Of a stretch of DNA of 64,000 nucleotides, positions 37,039 through 49,700 are shown piece by piece (position 1 is the first letter of the stretch; each line of letters opens with the position of its first letter). The DNA is taken from contig JADFUC010002415.1 of the NCBI GenBank assembly GCA_019722365.1, positions 1 to 64,000 on the forward strand, read 5' to 3'. A model generated the notes under the pieces. The model was not told the DNA's origin and ran no database searches. It saw only the letters and a list, made by a program, of their open reading frames with translations. This stretch comes from Lithospermum erythrorhizon (taxonomy: Eukaryota > Streptophyta > Magnoliopsida > Boraginales > Boraginaceae). Position numbers and translations under genes: made by a program.

Positions 37039-40000
37039 TCAAGAATACAACCGAATACGAGTTTTAATTGGCTCGCGGCACAACGGACATAATGACAACG
37101 TGGCGCCACAATCCTTACAAGTCTGCCAAAAATGATCACATTGTAAACAATGAAGAAAGTATCAAGTTCTCCATTGATCAGATATGATATTGAATTGGAT
37201 ATGAACAAATGTTTTGGCAAATGATGGCATTTTGGCAGAAAAGAAATGAACAAAATCAAATGCTCACCAGATGACCACATCCAAATGCCATATCTTTAGG
37301 ATTTGTCAAGCAGATAGGGCAAGCCTTTGCAAACAAAAATACAAGTTTCCTTGAGAAAACTTCTTCAAAAAGAAGATGAAAATTGATTGAATAAGCAATG
37401 AATTGATGAAAACTTACCTGTTCTGCCAATGTTTCTGTATCTGATGGTTCAGAAATTGAAGGTTGAATGACTGATTTAGCTGCATTGTCATGTTCTATTA
37501 CTTCACGAGGAGGAGGGAGCGGCTTTCTCCAACGCCCCAAACTTCTGCCGAAAGGGGAAGGGAGGAACATGATAAAGTTATCAGTTCATTTGTGTTGATA
37601 TTAACATTTTCTTAGAAAATGGCTCACTGTCTTACTCTTTGTGAGGTAGTCTCTGGGTGGCTCTATACTGAAATGGAATTTCCATAAGCGCCGCAAGTGC
37701 AAAAGCTGCCTCTTTTTTCTCCATATCTGAGTGTTGAGACATGATTTTTGTGAAGTTGACAAACTGCATGACAGAATTTCGAATCAATATTCAATGACGA
37801 GATGGCGAATTCAAGCGTTCATAATCTTCGACTCCAAACATCAATGTCATGTACCAATATGGAGGATAATGAGGTAAATGCTTATAGTAAAAAGATTTGG
37901 AATTCTACTCAATTGTTAGCATCAACATTTGGATTGGATCAAACTTTAAGTTTCATACATTTTCAATTTAAAAGAAATATATATCATTTCACTTTCACTT
38001 CTATCGGTACCTGGAAATTGTCGAATGCACGGTGGGGAATGCTGTCATCAAATTGTTTCATTTCATCCCATGGTCCATCTCCCACACCAACAAGAACAAT
38101 AGAAAGTGGATATTCACTGCATGAACCGCCATGAAACAAGTCATTAGCGACGCATTAAGATGACTGAAAATTCACCAAGTGAGTGAGCTACCTTGCTGCT
38201 ACGATAGCGTTTATAGTTGCTTGTTCTTGTGGACTAAGCCTTCCTGGTGGCAAATCAGTACTTCTGTTAACCTTTTTTCAAACCAAATGAAGAATTAGAG
38301 ATAAAATAAGGAGAACATAGCATTAGGAGGATGATAAATAAAACTGAAAAAAATGAAAATCCTTCAAATTTCCCAAGCCAACTTAATGGGAAACAATCTA
38401 AGTACCTGTCCATCAGCAACAATGACCAGGACATGATACAGCCTGTTGCTTCTCTCTACAATGTCAATTGCAGCATCTATAATCGGTGCAAATGAAGTTG
38501 GCCCTGTAATTTGATTGGTTAAATTCAAGCATACAATCGAATTCAATAGTATATCCAATAAGTAATATATGAGTAAGATATGATTGAGAATCACTAGGCG
38601 CAGAATGGAAATGCAAAACTACAGCAAGATAAATTGGGTTGATGCCTGTAAAATGGCTTTTTTCAGATGCTGCACCTTTCCTACTTGTAACGTCTCAAAT
38701 GTTAAATATGCACTCACTTTTCCAATTGCTAATTCATCGTCATATAGACTAGTTCAAGGAAATTTTAGTGAGTAGCAAACCTGACAACTTCAAATGAGGA
38801 ACCATTTCTCTGTAGCGCTTAAGGACTTCCTCAAAACCGTGACAAGGCCGATGATCAGGGTAAAAGCTGAATGCATTTTGATCATGTGTTGATGCTTTAA
38901 AACCAAAAAATAAATCAAGATAACATCCAACATAATAAACCACTTAAAGACTCGAATAACATCGAAAAAACTGACCATTATAAAGTTCCCACAATTATGG
39001 TAAATGTCTGACTTACCATCACCAAACCCAAAACAAGGTATTAAATTGTCTTCGTCAAATGGGGATAAAGTTCGTCCAATTATAGAGATGGCTTGCTGGT
39101 AAGGATTAGGGACACTACCAATCGCGTGAAGGCTTCTCCGATTGAATGAGCGTTTTCCTAAAAATATTTCCAGATTGCATAATTCTCCATGAAATAGAGA
39201 AAATATATTAAAAATTAAAACTGAAACATAATGAAAGTACCTGTCCACTCGTTACTCTTAGTAAAATCTATTCCAAGTATCAGATTTGAGGATTCAAGGC
39301 CTGCTTCTCCTAACGAATTGGTAACCTGAGAAAGTGAAAATAGAGCACTGGTCATAATATTAAACAGTAACAGAGTTTCCACTCTAAATTATGAGAGACG
39401 TCTGTTCTCCCTCCTTTCATTAAGCTAGAATCCATAGCCTCCTTGGCTATACATTGACAAATAACAGTAATCCGAAACTAATGCTCATAAATTATTTTGT
39501 GCTTCTAACCCACAATTAATTATGAGTATGATTAAGAAACCTATCATAGTCACATAGATGAAGGTTACAAAATTTGCTCCATAATAAGTTGGAAAGTTCA
39601 CCTTTCTAACTTTGACCAGAGGCCGACACGTTCATCAGAAGTTTATTGGTTTTTCGAACATGGGCCGATTAACCACATGATCAAGCCACTAGAGGAACTC
39701 ACAATATCTTAGCCTTCCGAGAAATGCAACGAAAACATGTTCATTCTTCTCTAAATACTAAACGTCTCGAATTAATAAACTTGCAGCCTCAGCCAATTCC
39801 ACCTAATTTCTTTGCGTTTGACTATTTTTATTTTCTTGTTTACAGTAAGCAACCAGAGACACTGAACTCAACCTGAGGTGACACCTACATGGAGCTCACC
39901 ACTAGACATTTGACATCCAAGAGTATGAACCAGGTAATATGTAATGAAATGTGCATAGGGCATCCCCAAATGTCAGGTAGAGATGGGATACGGACTTTTC

Positions 40001-40600
40001 ATGGATCGTTAGCTTACAGGCTAATTTAGTACAATGTTTTACTCTTTAGCAATACGCTTTATTGATAGACGTCACTGTAGAATCTTGCTCAATTTCCTCA
40101 AGTAAATGGAAGTTTTTTCTTACAAAGCTCGAGATTTGTGTTGCCGAACTATTATTCAATTAAATCTACACTATGATTGCAGATTTCTATTCAGAAATCC
40201 AGGAATCAGTCTAACAATAACAAGACATGTCACTACAATCAAGTGATTGTAGGATTACTAGAGATAGTATAACAAGGAAGATATCGGAAACAAGAAAATT
40301 ATGACTAAATGGATGTAGAGTGCTAAAGAGAAGAGTACCTGATCTAAGGAGCTGAAGTTATCAGCTATGGGCATGCTTTCTGCTCTTTTCCTGTATTAGG
40401 ATAATGGCCAAACTTGTAGTCGATGTAGAAGGCTGAGGTTCATAGTTAGACCCCTTTTGATAGCTATCATATACAGGTGGTGGCTGTCGATGACTGTCAT
40501 ATACTCGCGGTGGAGGTTGGCTATATGTTTCTGAATATGCGGATGACTGACGTGGAACATCATCGCAGCCATCAGAAGTGGATGATTCACTGTTCCCCAT
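37039..40600 (-). CDS. RGLG: RGLG-type RING E3 ubiquitin ligase with copine/vWA domain
   Basis: Eleven exons on the - strand: 40600-40339, 39325-39241, 39157-39017, 38894-38781, 38503-38406, 38271-38192, 38116-38011, 37763-37636, 37544-37418, 37324-37268 and 37122-37039. The start MGNSESS is an N-myristoylation signal, known to tether Arabidopsis RGLGs to the plasma membrane. The copine-type vWA domain follows, with [19 protein letters not shown] (a DxTxS metal-ion site), [25 protein letters not shown] and [15 protein letters not shown]. The C-terminal RING is [18 protein letters not shown] plus TCKDCG and LCPLC. RGLGs ubiquitinate targets in auxin, drought and ABA signalling. Exons 2-11 total 1020 nt and are in frame. 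Exon 1 is 262 nt, one more than a multiple of three, and its frame ends at a stop just before [10 protein letters not shown], so it carries a net +1 shift near 40380-40410. The family paralogue number is not decided. Confidence 0.87.
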
Positions 40601-41949
40601 TCCTCAATGTAGTTTCTGATAGACCACAAAATATTAATATAAACAGCTCAAAGAGGCAAACTATATGGTGAAGACAACATTTGAAATAAGGTTGATGGAG
40701 GTAAATGATATAAAAACCATTATCATTAATGTTAAAAATCAAGATCAAGAAGATCAAACAGTAACTCACTACAGCTTTTCTTAGAGATGAGAAAATCATT
40801 ATGCTAAAAATTCAAGAGGTCAAAATGTAGACGACAAGAAAAATACCATATTAGTTCAACATTCTAATTTATATATTTATTCATTGAATTGGATGATATC
40901 AAACACTCATTCAAATGATAATCAATCATCTAAAATTTGACAATCACTAGATATGGCTCCTCTTCATTTCATAAATCATAACTTGTCAACATGATCAATA
41001 ACCACCATCAAAGAATCACATAATGAGCAAATGATCAAAAGCATGGTCTACAATTACAAACACCACTAAGCAAATGATCTCAAAATCATCATAAGACCTA
41101 TAATATGAGATTCAAGAACTACTAAACTAGCATAAACTATTCTTCCAGCTCGAAATAAACATGAAAAATAAATGTTTCTTTACTTACTAGTTTAAAACTA
41201 TGATGATGATTTTAGAAACAAGAGAGAACTAAGCTGGATTGCGAAGATGATAAAGATGAGAATAGCAAAAGATGAATGAAGTGAACTTGTTTGGGTAGTT
41301 TCGTTTAAGAATATTATATTGTCAGAAAAAGAACAACAAGGGAAAGTATGGTCTGACATCAATGATTAACACATTACTCATTAGTCAGCCCCCTATGCTA
41401 AATCCCCTTTTTTACCACTTTTCTTGAAAGTCATTGCTTATGAAGGTTTCACAATTTTGGTCTCTTCCTTCTATGATTGGATAATTAATCAACTATTTTC
41501 AAACTTAGTGCATGGTGCATCCATCAGAATAAATCCTTTAAACTCGAGTATATACTGTATCGGTATAATGCATTTTATTAACATAAATATTTGACACTTT
41601 TAAATAAATCCATTACTATAATAAGGTAAACATTGACTCCAATATGCATATTGCAGATTGCAGATTGGTGCACAAGGAAAATATACAAAAGATTTAGCTT
41701 CTGCAGACTTAAAATATTTGCAATTTTATTAAGACTTAAACTTAATTAATTCAAAGACTTAATTTATTAGTATTATTACACTGATTATTTCAAATACTTA
41801 ATAAATTCAAGATTTATCAAAATCCTTAACAAAATTTTAAGCTAAAATTCTCTACTTATTTTTCTCCTCTTAAAAAAATCAAAAAGCTCGATAAAGCCCA
41901 AATTTATATATTTCCTCTCATAATTTCTTTTACATTTCACTTAACCCTC
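40601..41949. other. RGLG 5' region
   Basis: This should hold the 5' leader and promoter of the RGLG gene. It is AT-rich with short frames only. A leader intron is possible, because the coding start lies close behind AG-rich sequence at 40601-40640 on the - strand. Nothing more specific was seen. Confidence 0.4.
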
Positions 41950-42658
41950 CATTATTATTATTATTACTATTATAATAATAACAATAATAGTAATAATAAT
42001 AATGATAAAAAATAAAACAACAACAATAATAATAATAATATTAATAATAAGAATAATAAAAAATGAAAAATAAAAAAGAATAAAATATAAGTAAAAATAA
42101 AATAATAATAAAAAGATAATAATAATAATATTAATAAAAAATAAAAATAATAATAATAAGAATAATAAAAAACAAAAAATAAAAAATAATAAATATAATA
42201 ATAAGAATAATAATAAGAACAATAATAAAACAAAAAAAATAATAATAACAAAATAAAAATAAAAAATAAATAATAAGAATATTAATAATAAGAATATTAA
42301 TAATAAGAATAATAAAAAATAATAAAATAATAATAATAAACATAATAATAATAATAATAATGATAAATCAATAATAACAAATATAATAACAATAAAAAAT
42401 AAAATAATAAATATAATAATAATATTAATAATAATAATAATAAAAATATTAATAATTATAAATATAATAATAATAAATGATAATAATAATAATAATGATA
42501 ATAAAAAGTACACATTAAATAATAATAATAGTAATAAATAATAATAATAGTAATAAAATAATAATAATAAAAATAATTAAATAATAATAATAACAACAAA
42601 ATAATAATAATAATAATAATATTAGTAATAACAATTTTTTTAAATAATATTTAATAAA

Positions 42659-42690
<32 letters not shown>

Positions 42691-42776
42691 AATAATAAAA
42701 ACAACAACAACAACAACAATAATAATAATAATAAGAATAATAATAATAATAATAATAATAAAATAAAAATAATTAA
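41950..42776. repeat. Very long degenerate TAA/TTA trinucleotide array
   Basis: About 830 bases consist almost entirely of AAT/ATA/TAA triplets with scattered A-runs and single G or C substitutions. Pure stretches of several to about ten triplets alternate with AAAAATAAA-type interruptions. The other strand reads as Ile/Leu/Phe/Tyr-only frames, which are artefacts. It lies between the promoter side of the RGLG gene and the 3' end of the Rab prenyltransferase gene. Confidence 0.95.
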
Positions 42777-43860
42777 TAATATATTTGAGAGTAATCATAT
42801 TTATTCTAATCATATTAATAATATTTATAATTTATTTATTTATTGCAATATTATTTATTTAATATATGATACATATAAATAAATAAAATAGAGTAGGGGT
42901 AAAGTTGTCAATACAACTCAATTTAAGTATTTTTCTTTGAATTGTTATCAAACAACTAAATATTTTCAATATTCAGATTCCGCTTATAATCAATTTCAAA
43001 TATTCAGCCAAACTTTAGTTTTCAATTTTCAATTTTCAAATTTAACAAATGCACTTTAATATACAACTCGCCAAAGAATTTAGCTAATTATTTTCTTCTT
43101 CTCATTTTCAAATGACATGTCTAAGATAGTGGATACTATTTCCACGCATCAAATGATCCATGCATCCGCCAATATAGTGATCGACTGCGTAAGTTTACTT
43201 TTTGAATGCTGATTTTATATCCACCCCCTTTAAAAATGGTGATAGTATATGTATGTTCAGTCCACACACTCCTGTGGACGTGTGTGTCATGTATATTTAC
43301 GTTAGATCTGGGATTTTCAAGTAAATATCTTTATTTTTCAAGATTGTTTAAACTATGATTAAATTATTTCAACGATTCCAAACATGTGTGTGATGAAGTA
43401 ATGGATGTTGAACATTCATGAAAACCTGTACACAAGGAGTACAATTCCTAGTTTTTATTTAAAAATAACACGAAAAAACGACACAATATCGTTTCAAACA
43501 TATAATCTCTTGTATGCACAGATGACATGTTTTATTTCGTACATATGTAGAAGTATGTTCCGAGTAATTGGTACGGTAGCACTGCCACAGAGACCGGTAC
43601 CATGTGTCCGCCCTAATACAAACGACTATCATATTTGTATTGTCGAAAGATGGATTCAGTTGGTTGCATCAAGAGTAACCACTATTCTCAAACTCAAAAC
43701 TTCAATAAGCATGTACAATGTCCCATCAAATCTCAAACAAATCAACCACAAGCTTGTAAGATGCAACCGGGAGGATATAAACGAAAATGTGTAAAGATAT
43801 CCCCTAACCATTAAAGGTGAAGTAGAACATGTTACCAAATTGTAGATTAGTCAATTTGGT
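42777..43860. other. Intergenic, 3' flank of the Rab prenyltransferase gene
   Basis: AT-rich DNA follows the triplet array. A 129-codon + strand frame at 43405-43794 resembles nothing known. It probably lies opposite the 3' untranslated region of the - strand gene. No other feature was recognised. Confidence 0.4.
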
Positions 43861-46800
43861 TTATTTGCTGAAGAAAATTCTATTCACTACATCAACGGGC
43901 AATGCATAAGCTGGATCGACAGGTTTGAGTCCAGGATATTCTAGGAGTGAAAGTCCTGTAAAGACCATATTGTGGATGTAAATTTAACAAGAATGAAAAT
44001 ATATCATGCATGAAGATAGTCGAGTCTTGAGATATATTAAGATTGTCGAATTCATACCAGCAACACCGAAATAAGTATGGAAAACATCAACAGCGTCATC
44101 TGGCCTGTCTGAAATCCCCCCTTTCTCCTTGTCCTACATTTAATATATATTGGTAGCAGGTTAATCGATGGAGAATTGTAAGAGTATGCCAAAGTAATCA
44201 TCGTTGGGTATATAAAGAAGAAACCTGACAATCGAGAATAAACTTTATAAGTTTATCCTTGTCGATCCAATGAACTCTGTCAATCATGATCAAACTAGAA
44301 AGAACCCACCATGAATAGCATACCTGGAAAATACGATACAAGCTTCCTCGGTTATTACCATGACTAAAATAAAGAAAACACGATGTCGATGTAGATCAAA
44401 CTCACATCAGCAAGTTTCTCTGGACGACCATTGAGACCGCCAGATTTGAGCTGTCTTTCACATAACCACCAGCCGAGAAGATCCTTGTCAACACGATCCA
44501 ATGAACCAGTTATAGCAAGAGCTCCAACACAACAAAAAACTGCAGTCACATCGGCCAGCGACAGTCTCAACAGGCCATTACTTAATTAAGATGAGTCTAC
44601 ATTAGGGACAATGTAGAGACAGGGAAAGGCATAACACAACAAAAAACTGCAGTCACATTGGCCAGCAACAGTCTCAATACAGTCCATTACTTTATTTGCT
44701 GGAAGTCTCCATATATTGGTCTATTACGGAAGTGCAAAAATTACCACCTAAGCTTTTAAAGTTGGCAGATAAATTTGACAAGCAAACAGAAGGCCCCTTA
44801 AGATGATAAAGAAGTAACATAAATTTACATGACAATTGTCAAACCCCACTCAATAGTTTATTTTAATATTTATACATATTTAAACTTCCCAATCATTCAA
44901 TTAAATTTTGTTCCAACCCTGACCAGGCAAGAGATGAAGTTGCATTCAAATGGCCAGACTGAGAATTTTTTCAGCCAAAATGCCAAATTTCAAACATTGG
45001 TGATTGGTCTTTAAATTCCAATAACCTACTGTAAGGAGGTTTCACATTATGGTCCTTTATACAGAGAGTAACATAGTCCATCGAAATGATCTATAGCATA
45101 TGAGGTAAGCCCATATATATTGTAAATTATGGATTTGCATTCGCATATACTAATATACTCCGTAATAGTTAAGATTCAAACTTAATTGAAGCTGCAAAGT
45201 TCGCTATTTTTTATCATTGCAAATCAAACTTGTCAACCTTTAGAGATGGCATTTCTGGAAGACGAGAAAATCCAAGCTTGGATAAATTGGTTATCCACAA
45301 AAGAAATATATCCGAGACATGCTGACATGTTTAGGACTTAAGCAAACAAAGTAAGAAAAAGACTAGCCTTGTAACTAAAGATGCAACTTACTTTGCCCAG
45401 CATGAGACTCGGCACCAGGAGTACATCCAAATCCACCATCGACATTTTTGCAACTTACTATGTACTCTACCGCTTTTTCCACATTTATTTTGTCCAGCCG
45501 ACGTAATAATGCCAGAGAACATATAGCAATATATGAAAACCTAAGGATAAACCCATGTGTAGATTAAGAAGGTTAACTGGAAAAGAAATGGAAGGTACAA
45601 ATAAGAGGCAGCATTACCTTGTATCAACTTCACCCCAAATGTCACCATTAAAGGATCCATCTGCGTTCTGCAAGCCTGCAATGTCTACATTAGGAGTTAA
45701 GTTGCACAAAGTAACACCTAAAATACAAACTGCCTTAGCCCACTGATTCTATATATCTGACAAAAGTCTCTGTTCTGTGTTATAGCGAATTCCCCACGTT
45801 TAAACTGAATTAAATTGCAAATTGCTGCTCTCGCAGAATTGATCTATTGGGACTTGGTAAAGTTGGGGAAAAGGAAATAAAATAGAGCTCAATTTACACG
45901 CTAAGATAACTTCCGCACTACCAAACTCTACAAATTACAGTTGATGCGTTCAACTACAGAATAAAAACTAGCCTAGTTAATGTCAAGGATACAGTTTGCC
46001 ACCTTATCAATATCGAGAACATCGGTCTTATTGAAAAGTCCCAAAACTTGAATAGCACTAAGTGTATACAACAAATGAGGGTCATGTCCCATGTTACCGC
46101 CAAAACCACCTGAATACACAAAGCATAAACAAACACATGTTCAATAAAGAGTATACAAGAGCAACCAACATTTATGACAGGAACCAATTCTTGAATAATA
46201 AAGCAAGACGTAGCGAAATTGATACAGAAAATACCAACCAGATTCATGTTGGCATTGCATAATCCACGAAACAACCTCGTCTTGGTCCACAACATCAAGC
46301 TTCCCCATAATATCGAGTGTTGTCAAGCCCCAATATGCCCCATTCAATCTCAGGTGTTCCATAACTACAGACTCGAAACTATCCTTACTCTGAACATAAT
46401 ACACTTAATTCAGTCAATCAAACACTACTAAAACATAAATCTTTCTTATTAGTATTCACAACATTATACTACCTCCATCTCCAAAAAATTGTCTAGTTTT
46501 TAATCTAAATGGTCGAAGCGCTTCTTAAATTTCAACTCAAATATTTTTTTCGTGACAAGCATTAAAATCACTCCACCACCGTGAACCCCAGTTAAATTCA
46601 GCCATGGTCCACTTTTGAGTTATCTACATACTATGTAATTAACAAAATATATATCAAACGATAGTATTTTTAACTTAACTATTAACATTACAATTTTTAT
46701 TCAAATCAAACTTATTAATTTCGACAATTGGAAATCAAAATAGACAATATTTTTTAGATATAGGGATAAAAGGCTTTTTTATATTAAGCCATGAGGATCT

Positions 46801-46988
46801 TTTTGAGTTTGGAACTAGGACGAGTCTTTTCTACTAGACTATTCCATTAGACGAATCTTTTTCACTAGACTATTCGATTATCGATTAACTAGATAAAAAA
46901 GATTATTAAGATAAAGAATGAAATAAATAAATACCTTCTCAACTGTTACTATGTATTTGGTGTGTTTTTCCACTACAAGCTCTCCCAT
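43861..46988 (-). CDS. RGTB: Geranylgeranyl transferase type-2 subunit beta (Rab GGTase beta)
   Basis: With its alpha partner and the Rab escort protein, this subunit attaches geranylgeranyl groups to the C-terminal cysteines of Rab GTPases in the cytosol. Nine exons (46988-46935, 46389-46239, 46109-45993, 45675-45618, 45540-45392, 44539-44406, 44323-44225, 44133-44058, 43955-43861) total 933 nt, exactly 310 codons plus stop, close to the 313 residues of Arabidopsis RGTB1. Prenyltransferase beta repeats are plain: [75 protein letters not shown] and [19 protein letters not shown]. The three zinc ligands are visible as Asp221, Cys223 and His273. QIFCCVGAL joins across exons 5 and 6 exactly. At the exon 3 end the splice chosen drops about four residues relative to homologues (GCAAACTGTATCC). 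No stop or shift is present. This is the best-preserved large gene here. Confidence 0.93.
44523..44696. repeat. Tandem duplication of the exon 6 splice-acceptor segment
   Basis: AACACAACAAAAAACTGCAGTCACAT occurs at about 44526 and again at about 44635, each followed by (C/T)GGCCAGC(G/A)ACAGTCTCAA and CCATTACTT. The unit is about 107 bp. The left copy contains the real 3' splice site and first bases of exon 6 of the Rab prenyltransferase gene. The second copy lies upstream of it in transcription, inside intron 5. Confidence 0.85.
46469..46768. mobile_element. Stowaway-like MITE in intron 1 of the Rab prenyltransferase gene
   Basis: The left terminus CTACCTCCATCTCCAAAAAA and following TTGTCTAGTTTTT are the inverse of the right terminus (AAAATAGACAATATTTTTTA then GATATAGGGATA). 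The length is about 300 bp. The TIR starts with CTMCCTCC and is flanked by TA, as for Stowaway/Tc1-Mariner MITEs. It sits wholly inside intron 1. Confidence 0.75.
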
Positions 46989-47929
46989 TGTCTACTCTTC
47001 TTCTTATGATCTTGGATTTCAATTCTGAACCAAATTTCCAAATCAAAAAAGAAAATTAAAAATTGAATCTTTAACAAAAATTGAAGAAGATTTAATAATA
47101 AAAATTGAATCCTTAACTGAAATTGAAGCAGGGTGAATTATAAAAATTGAATCTTTAACTAAAATTGTTAAAGGGGGTGGCTAGAAATGGGATTGTTATA
47201 CATGTGTAGAAAATATGAAGAAGAAAAAGGTGATACTACTATAGAAATGGAGAAATTATATTTTTAGTACATGAGTTTTCGTAATTGAAAAACCAAGAAA
47301 ATAAACCATGGTCATTATTTGATATGTTAAGTGTATTTTAAGACCCAAGTCTTGACAACTACAACATAGGGGTTTTATTTTTTTATTTATAATTAAGAAG
47401 CCAAGAATCAAAGTGTGTTATACGGCTTACATTGCCATTATTACTAAAATTGAAATTACTAAAAAAACTACAAGTTCATTGAAATTAAAGTGATAGTAAA
47501 TTATCAAAACATCCTACATAGTAGGAAACGGTGTCGCTCCAATCTTGAGTCTTTGTAATGACTTTAAAACTTTTAGATCCCACCTATGTGAAAAAACCGT
47601 CGGTGATAACAATAATGGAGTTGGTTGGTTCATAGTTTCTATCTCTAATGATTAGTAAACCAGTGAAAAGGGTTTTCACAAATTTGACAGAGAGTGAAGA
47701 GTGAAAATTGTTTGTGTGGTTGTGTGCTAAGTTCGGGTTGCTTTATGTTTTGGGTGGGTCGCGGTTTTGGGAGATGATAATTCGCATCCAAAGTGAGAGT
47801 GGTGGTTGATTTATTATTTTTGATGGAGATAATCCAACTATCAGAGTCATTATTTGGTAGAGTTTTAATGCCAATACAAAGATGGATGGAATATCATAAT
47901 AATGATTAATGTGGTCAATAGAGAGAGAA
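46989..47929. other. Promoter side of the Rab prenyltransferase gene
   Basis: This is the upstream region of the - strand gene. It contains several near copies of AAAATTGAATC(T/C)TTAAC (about 47056-47160), a short local repeat. No coding sequence was found. A TATA element was not convincingly located. Confidence 0.4.
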
Positions 47930-49695
47930 TGCTTTTTTTAAAAAGGGGGCGAATTGTTGGAAGCGCTTAGCTCTAGCAATAATGTTGAATTTGAATTTTG
48001 AGTATGTCCTGAAAAGTGATCATCCTATATTATCGAATATTAGATGCTACTAACCAATCATTCGAGAAATTTTGGGCCATCATTGGAATGATAGTGTTGT
48101 CGAAAGTGTTTTATTTAAAGATGATCGTTCCTGTGAATCCAAATACTCCACAAAATGCTTGCAATTTTAATAATGATTTCTTTATTATGCAAGGAATTTT
48201 TCCAAGATTTTGAAAACCAAAAAATATAAAAATCATAAATAGTATTAAAAAAGGGGACGGGTAAGATAATAGAATTGATCCCAAATGGTAGAAATGAGAA
48301 GACAAATCAGAAAAAGGTGTGAGTTACTTTCCGTATCAGAAGCACAGAAGGGACAAATAGTGTCCAGTTGATGCTTAATTTTGGGTGCTAGGTTATTTTT
48401 TGTGGGTATCTATTTAGAAGTATTTCCAAAGGAAACATTTGACTTCCTGTGGAATTGGAAGTTTTCGTGCCAGCGCCATGATTTCTGAGCAGATGTAGGT
48501 AAAGAGGATTGGCTGGGCAATATCAATGTGTTTTCTTATAAATTTAGAATCTCTTTGAACCACGTTTTCTTATCTTTACCTCCATTTAATCTTATTTTGA
48601 GGATGTCCTTGACAATATCAGAAGGAAATTTTTTTAGAAGATTGGTGTTCCAACTATACAATTCAGGTAAGTCGGTAAACAAAATTCAGGCAGTAGGTCA
48701 GTCGAGGACATAGAAACTTTGACAGTCATGAAAGCCTCGATGTTGTCCGGTGAGTCGCAAGCCATTTATCATGCCAAATATCAACCATAGTACTGCACTA
48801 ATGTGCCCAAACCATGTCTTCCCTTCGAATTTCAAGACCAAAGATTTAAGTTTTTCCAAATAAACGATGCAATCGATTTGGATAAATGAGTCAATCGGGA
48901 GAATTTAAAAAAAGTATTTAGGTTTCTGAGAATTTGGTTCAGGTGAACGAGTTTCAGAAAAGTCTGCGAACCATTTTTCGCAGAAGGCGAGGGAAAAAGA
49001 TTAAATGGTATAGTTGTTTAAAACCAAGTCATCCATCTTTGGTTTCATGTGAAAAAATTCTCAACTAATCCCTTAATAAATTTTCAAGGATAAAGATCCC
49101 CAAAGAAAGTCAAATATTTTGTCAATATCACGGTTTCGACCAAGTGAAAATATATAAATACCTTACTGGGTAAACAAGGATAAATAAGAATGGACTTTAT
49201 TTAGGCGACAAAGACTAACAAAATTGAGAGAAATTTTGTTTTCTCCAACAAAGAATCTTCTTTTTTATTTTATCAATGATATCAAAAAAGATTTGGCTTC
49301 TATTAGTAGAAATGTTCAATGGAATACCAAGATAAGTTCCAAATTTGGTGGATTCATCCATTTCAAGCATAGAAAGTGTTTTGTTTTTAGTAGTGTTTGG
49401 TGTATGAGGACTAAAGTAGATATGAGACTTTCTATAGTTAATGATCTGGCCTGAATCAATACAATATTATTTTAAGAATTTGGTAAAAGAATCCAAACCA
49501 TTAAGCTACTTGGGTTCAAGAAGAAAAAAGTCACACAAGAAAAAGAAAGGGAGATAAAAATAATTTTCTGTGAGAGATGAAAACTACTTTGAGAAGAAGA
49601 GATTCTTGAGCTTTAAGAAGAGATGCAGAAAAAGCTTCAGTACAAATTTCGAAGAGGATAGGTGAAAGAGGACCACCTTGCTCTGGCACTTATTT
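47930..49695 (-). mobile_element. L1-type LINE, 3' part of ORF2 (degenerate)
   Basis: Reading the - strand, PEQGGPLSPILFEICTEAFS (about 49690-49630) is the RT core of plant L1 elements. IDSGQIINYRKSHIYFSPHT and STKFGTYLGIPLNIS, then IDKIKKKILCWRKQNFSQF, continue the RT thumb. Further on KSWRWHENFQFHRKSNVSFG and ICPFCASDTESNSHLFLIC (about 48465-48300) are the zf-RVT domain. Several stops and frameshifts make it a dead copy. The run of T at 47934-47940 may be the remnant of the poly(A) tail. The upstream part of the same ORF continues at 50617, past an inserted solo LTR. Confidence 0.85.
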
Positions 49696-49700
49696 ATATT

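Noticed and set aside
41941..42513. 190-codon frame of Ile/Leu/Phe/Tyr on the - strand
   Set aside because: It is a translation of the TAA/TTA array and has no protein-like composition.
43405..43794. 129-codon + strand frame
   Set aside because: No family resemblance and no codon or motif support; it lies opposite the likely 3' region of the Rab prenyltransferase gene.
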